Shown piece by piece: positions 16,479-24,293 of a stretch of DNA of 55,942 nucleotides (position 1 is its first letter; each line of letters starts with the position of its first letter). The translations under genes and the position numbers were made by a program. The DNA is from Nanobdellati archaeon. Lineage in GTDB: Archaea > Nanobdellota > Nanobdellia > Woesearchaeales > JAADFO01. The notes under the pieces are model-generated. The model worked only from the letters and a program-made list of their open reading frames with translations. It was not told the DNA's origin and made no database searches. Location of the stretch: the NCBI GenBank assembly GCA_013152815.1, contig JAADFO010000044.1:1-55942 (forward strand), written 5' to 3'.

Positions 16479-17182
16479 AGACGGCACAACGCCGCAAACT
16501 GTTCAGGATCCAATGATGCCCCGCCTACCAGGAAGCCGTCCACATGCTCCTGTGCAAGCAGGTCCTTTCCATTGTCGGGCTTCGCGCTCCCTCCATAGAG
16601 CACAGGAACCTGCTTGCTGAAACGTTCAGCAAGCCACGTCTTGATCCTCTTCTGCACCTGCTCAGCATCGGCAGGCTGGGAACATCTTCCTGTCCCGATG
16701 GCCCAGACCGGTTCGTAGGCGATCATGAGCCTGTCTGCATCCTTGACCTGGTCAAGCCCTCTCTCCAGCTGCGTCCTCACCACATCCCAGGTCTTCCCTG
16801 CTTCATGTTCCTTGAGCTGTTCGCCGACGCAGAGGACGACATGGAAACCTTGCCCGAGACCTGCGAGGACTTTCCTGTTGATCAGCCTGTCATCCTCGCC
16901 GAAGAGATGCCTCCGTTCAGAATGGCCTGCCAGGACATGGGTGCATCCCAGTTCCCGGAGCATCGGCAGGGAGATCTCGCCGGTAAACGCCCCTTTCTCC
17001 TCTGGATGGAAGTTCTCTGCCCCGAAGGTGTAGCCTGCATCGGTGAACACATCCAGGACGGTGTAGGGGACGAAGAAGATGATGTCAGCACTTCCCTTGT
17101 CCTGTCGTGCGAACGCTTCCAGATACGCGCGTGCGTCCTTCCGGGTCTTGTGCATCTTCCAGTTCGCTGCGATGATGGTCAT
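16475..17182 (-). CDS. tpiA: Triosephosphate isomerase (bacterial-type)
   Basis: TIM interconverts dihydroxyacetone phosphate and glyceraldehyde 3-phosphate. All active-site pieces are visible: NWKMH (Lys), AGHSERRHLFGEDD (His), AYEPVWAIGTG (Glu and loop 6) and YGGSAKPDN with GGASLDPEQF. At 235 residues with these loops it is closer to bacterial/eukaryal enzymes than to the shorter archaeal form, suggesting ancient transfer. The ATG at 17182 is chosen over 17191 because the TATA box at 17206-17212 is 27 bp away from it. It is convergent with the pilin-like operon, with overlapping stop codons. Confidence 0.93.
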   Translation of the reverse strand: MTIIAANWKMHKTRKDARAYLEAFARQDKGSADIIFFVPYTVLDVFTDAGYTFGAENFHPEEKGAFTGEISLPMLRELGCTHVLAGHSERRHLFGEDDRLINRKVLAGLGQGFHVVLCVGEQLKEHEAGKTWDVVRTQLERGLDQVKDADRLMIAYEPVWAIGTGRCSQPADAEQVQKRIKTWLAERFSKQVPVLYGGSAKPDNGKDLLAQEHVDGFLVGGASLDPEQFAALCRL

Positions 17183-17205
17183 GGGATGCATCCGCTTATC
17201 AGAAC

Positions 17206-17212
17206 TTATATA
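17206..17212 (-). promoter_or_regulatory. TATA box of tpiA
   Basis: TATATAA on the minus strand, 27 bp before the ATG at 17182. It favours that start over the ATG nine bases upstream. Confidence 0.6.
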
Positions 17213-17378
17213 CTTTTCTGTTCAGGCGATCCCCGACGCTGCGTCGCTATCCTTCTCGATGGCTGCTCCTTCCATCGACGAGAAAATAGAAAAGTATTTA
17301 AACTTCCGGGCTCCATTCCTCGACGACAGGTCTACAGAGACCCGCACATCTTAACAACAAAAGAGGGGGTAACCCACC

Positions 17379-17741
17379 ATGGCTGAGAAAGTAGCAAAAG
17401 TTGGAATTAAAAAAGAGGGCGGAAAGCTCTACTTCGTCGATAAGCACGGTGACATCTCATCTGCCACCATGGCACGAGGCGGTGGAAAGGCCAAGAGAGG
17501 CGCCAAGAAGGTCGCCAAGGTCGGCATCAAGAAGGTCAAGGGCTATCTGTATTTCGTCGACAAGAAGGGAGACATCTCCAGGGCCAAGATGGCCAGGGGC
17601 GGTCGGAAGAAGAAGGCCAAGAAGAAAGCGAAGAAGAAGGTCGTGAAGAAGAAGGCCAAGAAGAAAGCGAAGAAGAAGGTCGTGAAGAAGAAGGCCAAGA
17701 AGAAGGTCGTGAAGAAGAAGGCCAAGAAGAAGCGACGATAA
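17379..17741 (+). CDS. Lysine-rich chromatin-like protein with duplicated small domain
   Basis: The 120-residue, extremely basic protein has three parts. Two copies of a 30-residue unit (KVGIKKEGGKLYFVDKHGDI and KVGIKKVKGYLYFVDKKGDI, each ending in (A/K)MARGG) are followed by a 50-residue tail of KKKAKKK/KKKVVKKK repeats. The tail resembles histone H1 or bacterial H1-like proteins in composition, suggesting DNA or RNA compaction; the small unit looks like a short beta hairpin domain. GAGGGGGTAA at 17363-17372 is the SD, and TATTTAAA at 17295-17302 the likely TATA. The tail is encoded by near-perfect DNA repeats (17605-17735) prone to length change. I cannot name the family with certainty. Confidence 0.8.
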   Translation: MAEKVAKVGIKKEGGKLYFVDKHGDISSATMARGGGKAKRGAKKVAKVGIKKVKGYLYFVDKKGDISRAKMARGGRKKKAKKKAKKKVVKKKAKKKAKKKVVKKKAKKKVVKKKAKKKRR

Positions 17742-17742
17742 T

Positions 17743-17780
17743 CCTTTTTTTCTTTTCTTTCTTTTCTTTCTTTTTTTTCT
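17743..17780 (+). terminator. Long pyrimidine/T tract terminator
   Basis: Runs of 7, 4 and 8 Ts (CTTTTTTTCTTTTC and following) start directly after the lysine-rich gene. Typical archaeal oligo-T termination; no hairpin is needed. Confidence 0.55.
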
Positions 17781-17852
17781 ATTCTCTTTGCTGTTGCTGG
17801 TTACCGTGATGTTGATGCTGTCCTAGTTCTGGTCGGATCATGCTCAGTGAGA

Positions 17853-18869
17853 TCAGTGAGAAGGAGCAATCTTCGTCTTGTACGCATCGATCCTATCGGT
17901 CGTGGTGGGGTCGGTGTGGTACCTGAGAGCGAGCCAGTAGCTCACCCAGTCGCCGATGGCGATCGCGGTGAAGAGCTTCTGGAACCTGCTCCTGCCCCGT
18001 ATGTTGATCTCGGCCACGAGGACTCCCTGCTCCTTGAGCACCTGTTTGGTCGCCTCCATGGCCTTCTGGACAGGCCGTTCCTCTTCGTCGTCCCGGAGGA
18101 TGATGCAGTAGGTAGCGGCGTTCGCATTGGTGAAACCGTTGATGCCATTATGGCAGAATTCAGGCAGGGTGTTCACACAGGCAGGGGTGTCGGCGTTCTC
18201 GTTGAGGTTGATCTTCCACTTGTAGGCTGCTGCCGAGAGCCGCGAGGATGAGAGGATGAGCGGGATCCTTCCATGGAGCTTGTTCGCGAATATCTGGCCT
18301 AGTTCTTCATGCTCTTTCTTCTTCAGGTTCTTGACAAGGTCAGGTATGTCCTGGGAGAAATCCTCGATGAGATTGAGGTTCCTGAGGATGATGAGCAAGG
18401 GAAGCGTCAGGTAGGTGTAGGCCATCCTCGGCGGAAGATAGGGAGGCAGCAGGATGTGCGGAGTCTTGTTCATGCGGCATATCTCCTGCAGTTTTCCTCC
18501 GGAAGAGACCGATATCAAGGTCTCGTTGATCTTGTATGCCTGACGGTACATGGCCAGGGTCTCCTCGGTATCGCCGGAGTAGGAGACCACAAAGACCAGC
18601 GAATGTCGCGACAGGCTGGGCGGTATGCTGAAGTCCCGTTGGACGATGATGGGTATCTTGCTCCGGGACAGGCAGCCGATGATGCTGCCGGGGATGGCGC
18701 TCCCTCCCATGCCCATGATGATGATCTGGTCGGGCCTTCCTCCTATCTTGAGGTCCTTACCAAGCTTCATCGCCTTCTCGTAGGAGTCGGGGAGTCCCTT
18801 GAGGACGGCATACATGTCCTTGCGGTCGAACTCCTTCTTCAGTTCCTCATAGTCGATCTCGTCTTCCAT
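17853..18869 (-). CDS. Bifunctional phosphoglucose/phosphomannose isomerase
   Basis: This archaeal/actinobacterial family interconverts glucose 6-phosphate or mannose 6-phosphate with fructose 6-phosphate. The 338-residue protein has two SIS sugar-phosphate domains: IIMGMGGSAIPGSIIG (~residue 50), FVVSYSGDTEETLAMY (~residue 100) and SVSSGGKLQ. The catalytic-type Glu and His lie in LPEFCHNGINGF, and the end reads YHTDPTTTDRIDAYK. The ATG at 18869 opens the conserved protein after GAGGAACAGC; the frame continues upstream to 18944 without similarity. The TATA (ATAAATATT) is near 18909-18917. It gives hexose 6-phosphate entry to glycolysis and glycan precursors. Confidence 0.9.
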   Translation of the reverse strand: MEDEIDYEELKKEFDRKDMYAVLKGLPDSYEKAMKLGKDLKIGGRPDQIIIMGMGGSAIPGSIIGCLSRSKIPIIVQRDFSIPPSLSRHSLVFVVSYSGDTEETLAMYRQAYKINETLISVSSGGKLQEICRMNKTPHILLPPYLPPRMAYTYLTLPLLIILRNLNLIEDFSQDIPDLVKNLKKKEHEELGQIFANKLHGRIPLILSSSRLSAAAYKWKINLNENADTPACVNTLPEFCHNGINGFTNANAATYCIILRDDEEERPVQKAMEATKQVLKEQGVLVAEINIRGRSRFQKLFTAIAIGDWVSYWLALRYHTDPTTTDRIDAYKTKIAPSH

Positions 18870-18968
18870 GCTGTTCCTCTGCGGTGTCTGTGTGATGCAG
18901 GTGCTGGCACAATATTTATGTCTTTCCACTGTCCTGTTCAACAACGCTCCTTTGATGCCGACTTAGCG

Positions 18969-19108
18969 GGCTAAGTCAAGTTAAGTGGGACTGCGTCATC
19001 CGTCATCAGGATCAGCGTTTGCAGATGCAAACCTGATCGACGATGACAAGGCGGGGGTCCCTGCGGGGTGCCTTGTAGCAGTCTCATCATCACAAACTTG
19101 ACTTAGTC
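18969..19108. mobile_element. MITE-like palindromic element, family 1, copy 1
   Basis: A 140-bp element with terminal inverted repeats GGCTAAGTCAAGTT and AACTTGACTTAGTC. Inner complementary arms are GTGGGACTGC/GCAGTCTCAT, TCATCAGG/CCTGAT and AAGGC/GCCTT, so the whole unit can fold into a branched hairpin. It is flanked by GACTTAGC (18960-18967 and 19109-19116), an 8-bp putative target-site duplication. It is about 95% identical to the copy at 22560. It carries no ORF and lies 15 bp upstream of the eL15 TATA box. No transposase is encoded in the window. Confidence 0.75.
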
Positions 19109-19122
19109 GACTTAGCAAAAGC

Positions 19123-19131
19123 TTTTTAAAT
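19123..19131 (+). promoter_or_regulatory. TATA box of rpl15e, abutting the family 1 element
   Basis: TTTTTAAAT, seven bases beyond the right direct repeat of the element. The leader to the ATG at 19217 is about 65 nt and ends with GGAGGCTAA. Confidence 0.5.
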
Positions 19132-19216
19132 GACTCCTGGTCACCGGGATTCGACGGAGATGTGGGCCTGGCTTGCCTGAATCCGTCCTGGAAGAAGAAC
19201 AACGGAGGCTAACACC

Positions 19217-19774
19217 ATGGGACTCTATAAGTATCAGAGAAAATTGTACCAGCAGCCCAAGAAGAATCTTGGGGAGATCTGGAAAGAACGTCTTGTCCGC
19301 TGGAGACAGGAGCCTGTTTCTGTGAAGATCGATCGTCCTACCCGTCTTGACCGGGCTCGTTCGCTGGGCTACAAGGCCAAGCAGGGCATCATCATGGTCC
19401 GTCAGCGGGTCATACGCGGAGGTCGGATGCGGCCCAAGGCATCCATGGGAAGACGACGGCCGAAAACGTCCCGTCGCACCCTCATCCTGGATAAGAGCTA
19501 CCAGCAGGTCGCTGAGGAGCGCGCCCAGAGGAACTACAAGAACCTGAACGTCCTCAATTCCTACGAGATAATGAAGGATGGAAGATATTACTGGTTTGAG
19601 GTCATCCTTTTCGACCCTTCCCATCCGTCGATCAAGAAGGATAAGCAGCTGGGCAGGCTCTGCACATCCAAGCACACCGGACGGGTCTTTCGAGGTCTTA
19701 CTGCTTCAGGCCGAAGGAGTCGCGGTCTCCTGAAGAAAGGGAAAGGTGCTGAAAAGATCAGGAAACATCATTGA
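19217..19774 (+). CDS. rpl15e: Ribosomal protein eL15
   Basis: The 185-residue large-subunit protein begins MGLYKYQRKLYQQPKKN and contains RLDRARSLGYKAKQG, VIRGGRMRPKASMGRRRPK and RNYKNLNVLNSYEIMKDGRY, all typical of eL15. GGAGGC at 19205-19210 serves as SD. A poly-T run follows the stop. The family 1 palindromic element sits directly upstream of its promoter and may modulate it. Confidence 0.96.
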   Translation: MGLYKYQRKLYQQPKKNLGEIWKERLVRWRQEPVSVKIDRPTRLDRARSLGYKAKQGIIMVRQRVIRGGRMRPKASMGRRRPKTSRRTLILDKSYQQVAEERAQRNYKNLNVLNSYEIMKDGRYYWFEVILFDPSHPSIKKDKQLGRLCTSKHTGRVFRGLTASGRRSRGLLKKGKGAEKIRKHH

Positions 19775-19803
19775 TTTTTTTAATCTTTTTTAATCTTTTT
19801 TTT
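19775..19803 (+). terminator. Oligo-T terminator after rpl15e
   Basis: Three T runs (TTTTTTT, TTTTTT, TTTTTTTT) within 30 bases of the stop codon. Confidence 0.5.
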
Positions 19804-19880
19804 ACTGTTCTGAAAAGAGCAGCCTGCAGAGCTCTCTGAGGATTCTTCAGGGCCTGCATTGAAACGCGAACATTCGTAAA

Positions 19881-19890
19881 TTTTATAAAG
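19881..19890 (+). promoter_or_regulatory. TATA box of the 52-aa zinc-ribbon gene
   Basis: TTTTATAAAG, centred 27 bp before the ATG at 19912, supporting this very short gene. Confidence 0.6.
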
Positions 19891-19911
19891 GACCGTCTTC
19901 CGTATAGCATC

Positions 19912-20070
19912 ATGACAAAGTTCGTCTGTAAAGGCTGCGGGTACAAGGTCGACAAGGAGAAGGCTCCTGCACGATGCTCCTATTGCGGCAAGGACGGTTC
20001 ACTGATCCGGGAGAAATCTGCTCAGGACATCCTCGATGAGGTGTCGAAGAACTCTGCAGACTTCGACTGA
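19912..20070 (+). CDS. Small zinc-ribbon protein, 52 aa
   Basis: MTKFVCKGCGYKVDKEKAPA is followed by RCSYCGKDGSLI, giving two CxxC knuckles separated by 15 residues, a rubredoxin-like/zinc-ribbon arrangement. A short acidic helix (AQDILDEVSKNSADFD) ends the protein. The gene has its own TATA box at leaderless distance and ends 17 bp from the convergent polymerase homologue. Small ribbons of this kind are often transcription or translation accessory proteins in archaea, but no specific role can be assigned. Confidence 0.75.
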   Translation: MTKFVCKGCGYKVDKEKAPARCSYCGKDGSLIREKSAQDILDEVSKNSADFD

Positions 20071-20087
20071 CGGCGTGTTCTCTTCTC

Positions 20088-22463
20088 TTATGCTCTTTCT
20101 GTCTTTCTCTGTCTTTTCTTCTGGAGAAAGAAGGATAGCCTTTCCTGGTCTGCGTTGAAGATCTCTTCGATATCGATGCCGAGAAGGGTGAGCACATCGT
20201 CGAGCTGTGGCAGGATCTGGTTGTAGAGATAATACTGCAGGTCGATGTCGTACTTCTCCCGCGGAAGCCGGACACGGCTGCTGATCCTGTCTTTGCCCGG
20301 GCTGATGAAGAACCGTATCTCCATCCCTTTCTTGACCGCGTGGCCCTGCTGCTTCATCCGGAGGGCTGCAGCCACATGGGGCGGCGTCGATTCATATTGG
20401 TCGAGCTCTTTCTGGAGACGGGCATGGAAGACGAGGTCCTCTTCAGGGATCCTGCCATCGGTCAGGTCCTCCAGATGCTTGAGCAACGCGATCCTGATGG
20501 CATTGGGGGATTCTCCCCTGACTGCCCGTTCCACGATGTCCTTGATGACCCGGTCAGAATAGTTCGCGAAGAGGGTGTTGGGCAGGCCGAAGCGCTTCGC
20601 GACCAGTCGGCCGTCCTTGAGGAATGCGTATTTCCTCCTCTTCCTGCCGCGGTAGTCTTCCGTCGCTATGAAGATGACCCGGTCGTAGGGACCGGTAAGG
20701 TGCAGGTCGAGCCGATGGCCCAGGAGCCGGTTGATGGTCTCTTCGGTCTCCTCCCGGGAGCGTTCAGGTTCCTGGTCTGAGAAGAAAAGATGTTGCTGGT
20801 CAGCCATGATGAGCTCGATGCCGCTCTGAAGAGCCCCTCCTGACATGCGTCGTAGCTCTCTCCTGATGATGTCCTTGAGGACCTCTGCGCAGACCAGGCT
20901 CGCATAGCGTTTCTTCTTCGCTGAGAGATACGTGAGGAAGCGGTCGGTGAGGAGGTTGAGGGCCTTGAACCTGGCCTCGAGCTTGGTCAGCTCCTTCTCT
21001 TCTGTCTTGATGCTCCGTATGCGTTCCATACGCTGGATCAGGTCGCCATAGATGCGTGGCATGATTCCTTTCTTCTGCCTGCAGAACCAGATGGGATAGG
21101 GGATGCTCGGGACGTCGATCTTGGTCGCGCTGTCACGGCAGCAGGAGCACCAGAGGGTCTCTTTGGAGATGTTGTGCTCATCCATGATGCGACGGATGAG
21201 CGGGGCAAGGTCGGTGAGATACACCGTCTGTTTCAGGCAGCTCTTGTTGAGTTCATAGAGCGGCCGGTCCTCTATGCCTGCGATGGTCTGGGATGCCTGG
21301 CGGGTGGGGACGATCCAGGCCGGATCGGTCTCTCTCATGATGTGATGGTCCAGGAATCTCGACCTGGGGACCCGGGTCAGCTCATGGATGAAGAGTCCGG
21401 TTATCTTGCTCAGTTGCCGAAGTATGGGCAGGATGAGCGGTGTCAATGTCGCCAGTTGGTCTATGGGCTCCGGTGTCTGCTTGTCACCAAGGGTCATGGC
21501 ATAGAGCTCTTTCAAGGAGAATGATGGTTCCCGGAAGACCTTGTTCATGACGTTCATGAGATCGACATGGGGTATGCCGGTGATGTCTGCCGAGAGCTCC
21601 CGGTATTTTCCCAGCCTGAGCGGTGAATGGTCGAGTCCCATGTCGATGGTCTGCCCTGTCTCCTGGGCGATGCTCTCGAGCAGGGGAAACCCCTCGAAAT
21701 CCGTCCTCCAGCCGACCAGAAGGTCAGGCTTCCAGGAGGTGATGGTCTCCTTTATCCTGTCGACGACCATGGCCTGGTCGTCGCAGAGTATCTGTTCTGT
21801 GTAGGACCCTGTTTCTGCTTCGGTGGATATGAGCACCCTATCCTTGCTCCGCCGTAGCCATGCTCGTCTGATGCCTGACGGTCCATTGTCCTGCGCACCA
21901 GGCACCGAACCGGCGACGGGTTCGATGATAAGATAGGCGATCTCCAGCTGCTCCTGTTCATCCGCTTCATAGGTCCGGACGGTCTTGGCCTGGATGACCG
22001 ATACCCTGCTCCTGAAATTGATGTACTCTCCCTTGATGAGGAGCGGGCTGTAGGGCCTTAGCCGGTGGGTAAGCGCATAGTGCTGTTCAAAATTGATATC
22101 TCCCTCGAAGACGTTCTCGACCAGGGGGATGTTCTGCAGATGCCTGGCCATGGCATAGGTCCCCCAGGGGTCTTCAAAGATCACCTTCAGAAGCCTCATT
22201 GGCTTTCCAAAGAAGGATTTCTCGACTTCCTGCACGGTGACGACCCGGTTGGTGCGCTCATGCTCGGTGAGCGTCACCTCTCCAAGGTATTGTGCAGCCT
22301 TCCCCATATCCCCTTTCGGAAGCACATAACAGAAAGGCCGGAAGCTCCTGTCCACAGCACAGATGACCCTTCCTTCCTTGTTCTTTCCGTAGATGAGGAT
22401 GATGGGGCCTTCCCGCGTCTGCTTGAAACTGATATAACGGGGATAGAGAATGATCTCGACCAT
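20088..22463 (-). CDS. B-family DNA polymerase homologue with degenerate catalytic motifs
   Basis: The 791-residue protein follows the archaeal PolB layout throughout. The N-terminal domain (MVEIILYPRYISF...) is followed by an exonuclease-like domain, palm, fingers and a thumb region (STPPHVAAALRMKQQG, KYDIDLQYYLYNQILPQLDDV). Catalytic signatures are eroded. Motif A aligns as YLTDLAPLIRRI where DFxSLYPSI is expected. Motif B reads NLLTDRFLTYL instead of KxxxNSxYG. Motif C reads MADQQ instead of YxDTD. ExoI is IIEP instead of DIE, and exoII/III aspartates are not evident. It is probably an inactive paralogue with a structural or regulatory role, as described for some archaeal PolB groups. The start at 22463 is set by a TATA box 27 bp away. 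Confidence 0.85.
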   Translation of the reverse strand: MVEIILYPRYISFKQTREGPIILIYGKNKEGRVICAVDRSFRPFCYVLPKGDMGKAAQYLGEVTLTEHERTNRVVTVQEVEKSFFGKPMRLLKVIFEDPWGTYAMARHLQNIPLVENVFEGDINFEQHYALTHRLRPYSPLLIKGEYINFRSRVSVIQAKTVRTYEADEQEQLEIAYLIIEPVAGSVPGAQDNGPSGIRRAWLRRSKDRVLISTEAETGSYTEQILCDDQAMVVDRIKETITSWKPDLLVGWRTDFEGFPLLESIAQETGQTIDMGLDHSPLRLGKYRELSADITGIPHVDLMNVMNKVFREPSFSLKELYAMTLGDKQTPEPIDQLATLTPLILPILRQLSKITGLFIHELTRVPRSRFLDHHIMRETDPAWIVPTRQASQTIAGIEDRPLYELNKSCLKQTVYLTDLAPLIRRIMDEHNISKETLWCSCCRDSATKIDVPSIPYPIWFCRQKKGIMPRIYGDLIQRMERIRSIKTEEKELTKLEARFKALNLLTDRFLTYLSAKKKRYASLVCAEVLKDIIRRELRRMSGGALQSGIELIMADQQHLFFSDQEPERSREETEETINRLLGHRLDLHLTGPYDRVIFIATEDYRGRKRRKYAFLKDGRLVAKRFGLPNTLFANYSDRVIKDIVERAVRGESPNAIRIALLKHLEDLTDGRIPEEDLVFHARLQKELDQYESTPPHVAAALRMKQQGHAVKKGMEIRFFISPGKDRISSRVRLPREKYDIDLQYYLYNQILPQLDDVLTLLGIDIEEIFNADQERLSFFLQKKRQRKTERA

Positions 22464-22485
22464 GCAGGAGATAATGGTTCTGGCG

Positions 22486-22494
22486 TATATAAAG
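22486..22494 (-). promoter_or_regulatory. TATA box of the PolB homologue
   Basis: CTTTATATA on the minus strand, 27 bp before the ATG at 22463. It excludes the longer frame starting at 22544. Confidence 0.6.
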
Positions 22495-22559
22495 ATGTCG
22501 GGAATCCTTCTAAAATCCTGCCCGGGATGGTCTCCTGAGAGCATAGATTGAGAGCATAG

Positions 22560-22703
22560 GGCTAAGTCAAGTTAAGTGGGACTGCGTCATCCGTCATCAG
22601 GATCAGCGTTTGCAGATGAAAACCTGATCGACGATGACAAGGCGGGGGTCGCCCCCTGCGGGGTGCCTTGTAGCAGTCCCACCACCACAAACTTGACTTA
22701 GCC
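22560..22703. mobile_element. MITE-like palindromic element, family 1, copy 2
   Basis: A 144-bp copy with perfect 14-bp terminal inverted repeats GGCTAAGTCAAGTT/AACTTGACTTAGCC. Inner arms are GTGGGACTGC/GCAGTCCCAC and AAGGCGGGGG facing CCCCC and GCCTT. It is flanked by the exact 9-bp repeat AGAGCATAG (22551-22559 and 22704-22712). It differs from copy 1 by five substitutions and a 4-base insertion in the central GC hairpin. It lies between the PolB homologue and corA, its right repeat ending five bases before the corA TATA box. Confidence 0.8.
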
Positions 22704-22716
22704 AGAGCATAGAAAG

Positions 22717-22724
22717 TTTTAAAA
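22717..22724 (+). promoter_or_regulatory. TATA box of corA
   Basis: TTTTAAAA, 28 bp before the ATG at 22748 and five bases after the target-site repeat of the family 1 element. Confidence 0.55.
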
Positions 22725-22747
22725 ATGCCGTGGCGCCACAAAGGGGA

Positions 22748-23689
22748 ATGGCAAAGGTAATGCTCTTGGACGGGCAGGGAAAGGCACGGGAGACTGCCTA
22801 TGCCGACTACAAAAAGCTCCCCAAGAACAGTCTCTCCTGGACCCATCTGGTCTCCTCTGAGGAGAAAGCCGTCGATTTTGTGCTTGACGAGCTTGGGCAG
22901 GACGAAGAGTTTGAAGAAGACATCCTGGAAGACCAGCGTCCCCGTCTCAGTGCAGAGCATTCCTATGATATCATCGTCCTGACCGTGCCCATAAAGAAGA
23001 TAGCCAAGGCCCATGAGAGCGAGGATGCGCTGCTCCAGCTCTCTTTCATCGCTTTTCAGCATCGTCTCATCACCGTCGCTGACATGAAAGCTCCCATCAT
23101 CGACCAGATATTCACCCAACTTGGCAAGAAGGGGCTGGAGACGCCGTCGGTCTCTTCCCTGTTCAATTTCATCGTCAGCGGTGTCGTGGAGAACAGCATC
23201 GACGCCATGGAGCTTGTCGAGAAACGGATCGACCAGATACAATCGACCATCATCCAGGGAAAGACCCTCCAGGAGATGCTGACCCTCTCTGAACAGATCA
23301 AGGAGACCCTCTACTACAGCACCAAGCTTCTGCGGGCCGATCTCGAGGTCTTCTGGGAGATCCTCGCGGGCAAAGCTATTTCAATCAAGGCAGAGCTGTT
23401 CTATGAGCACATCGAAGATCGTGTCCTCTATCTCATCGACCTGTCTGAGGGTCTTCGTGAGAGCCTCCAGAACATCCTCAACCTGTACCTGGCTGCCCTG
23501 TCGAACCGTATGAACCAACATATCTACCGGCTTACCAACATAGGGGCGTTCTTTCTTATCCCGACGATGATCGCGAGCATCTGGGGCATGAACGTGGAGC
23601 TTCCTTTCCATAACTTCTGGTCCATCCTGTTGGTCTCTTTCGGAGTTTCCTTCATCTTTGCCATTTATCTCTGGCTCATCAAGCGATGA
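22748..23689 (+). CDS. corA: CorA-family divalent cation transporter
   Basis: CorA forms pentameric Mg2+ channels. The 313-residue protein has the long cytoplasmic alpha/beta funnel domain and stalk helix (LYLAALSNRMNQHIYRLTNI). The first membrane helix FFLIPTMIASIWGMNVEL carries the signature GMN, and the second is FWSILLVSFGVSFIFAIYLW, ending in a short basic tail (LIKR). The start at 22748 (MAKVMLLDG) matches the TATA spacing; GTG at 22730 is an alternative. The gene is divergent from the PolB homologue. Confidence 0.92.
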   Translation: MAKVMLLDGQGKARETAYADYKKLPKNSLSWTHLVSSEEKAVDFVLDELGQDEEFEEDILEDQRPRLSAEHSYDIIVLTVPIKKIAKAHESEDALLQLSFIAFQHRLITVADMKAPIIDQIFTQLGKKGLETPSVSSLFNFIVSGVVENSIDAMELVEKRIDQIQSTIIQGKTLQEMLTLSEQIKETLYYSTKLLRADLEVFWEILAGKAISIKAELFYEHIEDRVLYLIDLSEGLRESLQNILNLYLAALSNRMNQHIYRLTNIGAFFLIPTMIASIWGMNVELPFHNFWSILLVSFGVSFIFAIYLWLIKR

Positions 23690-23730
23690 AGCGATGAATA
23701 AGGCACGACCTTTTATGGAGACGACATCCT

Positions 23731-24207
23731 TTGTATCGGACACTCAATCCCTGGGAAGAAGAACTGGACAAGTATTCGTCTGGAAGCGGCAAGGAGAGCG
23801 AGCTCTATCATGCGGACGACGATGCTTCCCCGGGTGATTCCTACCATGCCCGTCCTGACCATCTTCCTGGCGACCCTCTTTCCGAGTCCTATCACCATCA
23901 GGACAGGGAAGAGGAGAAGGATGACAAGAGCGACAAGAGTGACAAGAGTGAGGATGACATCTTTGCCGAAGAGGGAGCGGCAGGAAACTACCAGGCTGAC
24001 GACAAAGCGGTGAAAGAAGACCGGTCCTCAGACAACACAGGCAAGGAACTCACCCTGGACCAGATCAAAGAGACCCTGGAGCGTCCTGCTCCTCTCGTTC
24101 CTCAGGAAGATACACAGTCACAGTCCCTCAAGGATGTGGAATCGCTGCTCGATGACCTTTCACGAAAGCAGAATCGTCGTGAACTCATCAATCTCGACAA
24201 GAGATGA
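23731..24207 (+). CDS. Acidic low-complexity protein of unknown function
   Basis: A 158-residue open frame from a TTG codon encodes a highly charged, probably disordered protein. The first half is rich in D, E, S and H and contains DKSDKSDKSEDD, encoded by a short DNA repeat. The end (LTLDQIKETLERPAPLV, then SLKDVESLLDDLSRKQNRRE) is helical. Codon third positions are GC-rich like nearby genes, which supports coding. There is no ATG in frame, so the start is uncertain. TTTTATGG at 23710-23717 is a weak TATA. No family recognised. Confidence 0.5.
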   Translation: MYRTLNPWEEELDKYSSGSGKESELYHADDDASPGDSYHARPDHLPGDPLSESYHHQDREEEKDDKSDKSDKSEDDIFAEEGAAGNYQADDKAVKEDRSSDNTGKELTLDQIKETLERPAPLVPQEDTQSQSLKDVESLLDDLSRKQNRRELINLDKR

Positions 24208-24293
24208 TGGCTGATGGACGCTCTCTGTTCGCTGCTGCCTGATGACCGATAGTTATAAAAAGGATGCCGGTGAGAATGAACAGGGGGATTAGC

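Noticed and set aside
17605-17735. Possible CRISPR or minisatellite array
   Set aside because: The repeats have no unique spacers and encode the Lys-rich tail in frame; there are no cas genes.
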